Shown here: piece after piece, positions 61,655-64,000 of the stretch
Layout of the letters: each line of letters begins with the position of its first letter
How positions within the stretch are numbered: the stretch's first letter is position 1
Translations under genes and position numbers: made by a program
The notes under the pieces: model-generated
Seen by the model: the letters and a program-made list of their open reading frames with translations, nothing else
What the model was told of the DNA's origin: nothing
Databases searched by the model: none
Assembly (NCBI RefSeq): GCF_006152065.1
Contig: NZ_VDFW01000014.1
Span: 95,117-159,116 of the forward strand
DNA from: Amycolatopsis alkalitolerans
Lineage (GTDB): Bacteria; Actinomycetota; Actinomycetes; Mycobacteriales; Pseudonocardiaceae
Direction of reading: 5' to 3'
DNA: 64,000 nucleotides

Positions 61655-63778
61655 ATGATCGCCCGAGCCGAGACCGCACGGATGAGGCGGCGCCTGTCGA
61701 CCTCGGCCTGGTTGCTGGTGCTGGCACTGGCCCTGCTGACGTTCGGCTTCGTCGCGTCGCGGCCGTCCTCACCGCCCTACCGCCCGCCGACCGGCGGGGC
61801 CGCCGCGGCACAGCGCGCGATCGAGGCGCTCACCCACCCCGGCGCCGAGCCGACCGCGCTGAGCCTGCTGCCGCCCGACTTCACCAAGGTGACCGGCGTC
61901 GTCCCCGGTGCACTGCGTGCACGCGACGGCACGGTCCGCGCGGTGCATGTGGACGGCGGGTGCTCGACGCCGTGGGGCGACGACAACACCAAATGGGACT
62001 ACAGCGTGCCGTGCAAGGCGCACGACCTCGGCTACGACCTGCTCCGCTACGCGGACAAGATCGGCCAGCCGCTCGCGCCCGGCGTGCGCGCGTCACTGGA
62101 CGCCCGGCTCTCGTTCGACATGCACAACGCGTGCCTGCTCAACCCGATGGGCTCGGCGCGCACCTGCCAGGTCGTCGCGTCCCTCTACTCCGCCGGCCTG
62201 GTGGTCAACTCGTGGCATCAGCGGTGGGGCCCGCCCGTCGGCGATCCGGTCGGGCCGATGCTCGCCGGGGTCACGGTGATCGGCTGCCTGCTGGCGTTCC
62301 GGCTGCGGGGCTGGCTCGGTGCCCGCCGCGCCCGCACCCCGCGCCGGGCACCGGCCCCCGCCCGCGCGCCAGCCTCGAGCTGGGTCACGCTCGGCGTCGC
62401 GAGCCTCGGTTTGCTGATCTTCGGCGAGTCGGTGATCCAGCTCGCGAGATGGGCGGGCGCGGGCGAGTCGTGGCTGTGGCCGCTGACCTGGCTCACGCAG
62501 CTGGCGCCGGTGTTCTTCTTCGCGGGCGGCCGGGCGAACGCGGCCGGCTGGCAGGCGGTGCTCGACGGCGGCGGCGGGTACCGGCAGTACCTCGCGCACC
62601 GCGCGAGCTGGCTGCTGCGGCCCGCGCTGATCTTCGTGGTGGTGACGCTCGTCGTACCGCTCGCGCTGGAGCTGCTGGGCATTCCGGACAGCACGAACGC
62701 GACGATCATGCGGGTCGCGCTGCACCCGTTGTGGTTGCTGGGCGTCTACCTGCTGACGATGGTGGCCGCTCCGGTCATGCTGACGCTGCACCGCCGCGCC
62801 CCGGTCGCGACCACGCTCACGGTGCTCGGGCTGGTCGTGCTGGCCGAGTTGAGCGCGGGGTGGTTCGGCGCGAGGATCCCGCACTATCTCGCCGCGTTCG
62901 GGCTCGCGCTACTCGCCCAGCAGGTCTCGTTCGGGCGCCTGGCCGGCCGCCGCTGGCTCGTGGGCGGAGCGCTCGCGGGGCTCTCCGGGCTGGTCCTGCT
63001 GACCACGGTCGGCGGCACGGACCCGAATCTGCTCGGCGCCCCGGGCGCGCCGCCCGCGCTGGCCGCGCCGGCGCTGCCGGTGCTGCTGCTCGGTGTGGCC
63101 CAGCTTTCCTTGCTGGGGCTGGGCGCACCTCTGCTGAACCGGCTGACCACGCGTCCCGTGCTGGTGAGGGTGGTCCGGTTCGCCTTGCGTGCCCCAATGA
63201 GCCTGTACCTCGGGTTCCTCGCCGCCGTCCTCCTGCTGGTGACGGTGGTGTACCTGCCCGTGCGGCCTTCGGACGCGCTCGCCTGGCTAGCCGGCCCGCG
63301 CCCGCTGATGGCGCTGGGGCTGCTGGCCGTACCGGCGGTGATCGTGTTCTGGTGGTTCGAACGGCACGGCGACGGTTCGGTGCCGCCGCATCAGGCACAG
63401 CCGACAGGCTGGCTCGCCCACGCGGCGACTGCGCTCGGCACCGGTTTCGCGACCATCGGCCTGTTCGGCTTCGCACTGACCCGGTTCGGCGGTGACACCG
63501 GCCATACGCTGCTCGGTCTCCCGCTCGACCCGATCCAGAACCTTATCCAGCTGCTGCTCGGGGTATACCTGCTCAACGCGGTCCGCACCGGGCTCAGCGC
63601 GGCCATGAGCACCTGGGTCGTCACGGCACTCGCGTGCGTCCCGCCGCTGCTCGAGGCGGCCGACGGGTTCGACGCGGACACGGTCACCCTGCTCGTCCAC
63701 GGGCTCACCGCGATCTTCGCCGTGGCGGCCGCCGCGAGCACGCTGCTCCCAGCGAGGACGGTGGCTGAAAACACGTAA
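61655..63778 (+). CDS. phospholipase A2 fused to an acyltransferase-3-like membrane domain
   Basis: 707 aa. A signal/anchor helix (16-36) leads to a prokaryotic PLA2 domain (60-190) with the catalytic CKAHDLGYD motif, the paired SFDMHNAC helix and four Cys that can form the two conserved disulfides. After residue 205 come about ten hydrophobic helices resembling the acyltransferase-3/opgC-like fold (SWVTLGVASLGLLIFGESVIQL, HPLWLLGVYLLTMVAAP). The pairing suggests an enzyme that releases and moves acyl chains across the membrane; this is inference. SD GGAG before ATG. Confidence 0.82.
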   Translation: MIARAETARMRRRLSTSAWLLVLALALLTFGFVASRPSSPPYRPPTGGAAAAQRAIEALTHPGAEPTALSLLPPDFTKVTGVVPGALRARDGTVRAVHVDGGCSTPWGDDNTKWDYSVPCKAHDLGYDLLRYADKIGQPLAPGVRASLDARLSFDMHNACLLNPMGSARTCQVVASLYSAGLVVNSWHQRWGPPVGDPVGPMLAGVTVIGCLLAFRLRGWLGARRARTPRRAPAPARAPASSWVTLGVASLGLLIFGESVIQLARWAGAGESWLWPLTWLTQLAPVFFFAGGRANAAGWQAVLDGGGGYRQYLAHRASWLLRPALIFVVVTLVVPLALELLGIPDSTNATIMRVALHPLWLLGVYLLTMVAAPVMLTLHRRAPVATTLTVLGLVVLAELSAGWFGARIPHYLAAFGLALLAQQVSFGRLAGRRWLVGGALAGLSGLVLLTTVGGTDPNLLGAPGAPPALAAPALPVLLLGVAQLSLLGLGAPLLNRLTTRPVLVRVVRFALRAPMSLYLGFLAAVLLLVTVVYLPVRPSDALAWLAGPRPLMALGLLAVPAVIVFWWFERHGDGSVPPHQAQPTGWLAHAATALGTGFATIGLFGFALTRFGGDTGHTLLGLPLDPIQNLIQLLLGVYLLNAVRTGLSAAMSTWVVTALACVPPLLEAADGFDADTVTLLVHGLTAIFAVAAAASTLLPARTVAENT

Positions 63779-63884
63779 GCCGGGTGTTGTGAGCCACATC
63801 GGCTGATCGATATGCGACGCTACGGCAACCGGGTGATTCGACCGCGCGTCCACCGGGAGGCCGGTCGCGGGGAAAGGAGCGGGC

Positions 63885-64000
63885 GTGGAGTATCCGCCGC
63901 GGAACGAGCGCGGGGCGCCCCGCCGTCCGGCCCCGCGGCAGGGCCGCCCCGCCGACGCCCGCTACGCCGGCCCCGCCCGCCGCGGTGGACCGCCGCCGCC
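63885..64000 (+). CDS. N-terminus of a Pro/Arg-rich protein, cut by the window end
   Basis: GTG at 63885 with AAAGGAGCGGGC upstream starts VEYPPRNERGAPRRPAPRQG and continues Pro/Arg/Gly-rich. Such tails head actinobacterial penicillin-binding or other membrane proteins, but the identity cannot be told from 38 codons. Confidence 0.55.
   Translation, partial: MEYPPRNERGAPRRPAPRQGRPADARYAGPARRGGPPP

Overview
The window looks like chromosome of a high-GC filamentous actinomycete, most likely a Pseudonocardiales member such as Amycolatopsis. The signs are very high GC with third-position bias, a WhiB protein, F420 biosynthesis (FO synthase), a DinB-type 'maleylpyruvate isomerase' protein, an ECF41 sigma factor, crotonyl-CoA carboxylase/reductase, a DivIVA-like coiled coil, and many TAnnnT boxes 6-7 nt upstream of start codons (leaderless transcripts). 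The genus is inferred from style, not from a database.

Layout. 1-6.4 kb: a sugar locus with a GH92 alpha-mannosidase (cut by the window edge), a divergent LacI regulator, a phosphomannose-isomerase-like enzyme and an Frc/Rbs-type ABC importer; near-identical GACAAC-GTTGTC palindromes lie before both arms. 6.4-9.1 kb: PEP-mutase and AhpD-like genes facing a MocR regulator. 9.1-15.3 kb: NAD kinase, then C4/C5 acyl-CoA genes (meaB, thiolase, methylmalonyl-CoA epimerase, ccr) with a TetR and an SPW membrane protein. 15.3-24.1 kb: housekeeping and stress genes (coiled coil, USP, adenylate cyclase, proA with a duplicated 3' tail, M50 protease, AlkA, an Erm-type methylase with a leader-peptide attenuator, HtrA-like protease, oligoribonuclease). 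tRNA-His and tRNA-Lys follow.

24.6-35 kb looks like an acquired, partly decayed island: a broken tyrosine integrase just after tRNA-Lys, a complete pqqABCDE operon ending in an MntP-like transporter, and a convergent operon of a GAF-LytTR regulator, a katG reduced to deletion remnants, a cupredoxin-fold protein without copper ligands, a PQQ alcohol dehydrogenase with the DYD lanthanide signature, and a second pqqA. Together they suggest a lanthanide-dependent alcohol oxidation system with an unusual electron-acceptor arrangement.

35-64 kb is mixed: two long-chain acyl-CoA synthetases, TetR with a DinB-like enzyme, a SnoaL-LUD fusion back to back with an ECF41 sigma factor, a GAF-PP2C phosphatase and STAS protein, WhiB, HxlR, a Baeyer-Villiger monooxygenase, AraC regulators, a GH13 glucosidase, an unusual DDE transposase-like gene, FO synthase, VOC protein, kynureninase, SDR, MFS exporter, a diguanylate cyclase and a phospholipase A2/membrane acyltransferase fusion. 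Between the MFS and GGDEF genes lies a four-unit array (59.72-60.0 kb) in which every unit, read on the minus strand, holds a Shine-Dalgarno sequence, a start codon and the same six-codon ORF M(S/A)NRDF-stop. I cannot assign it to any known element; it is the best candidate for something undescribed.
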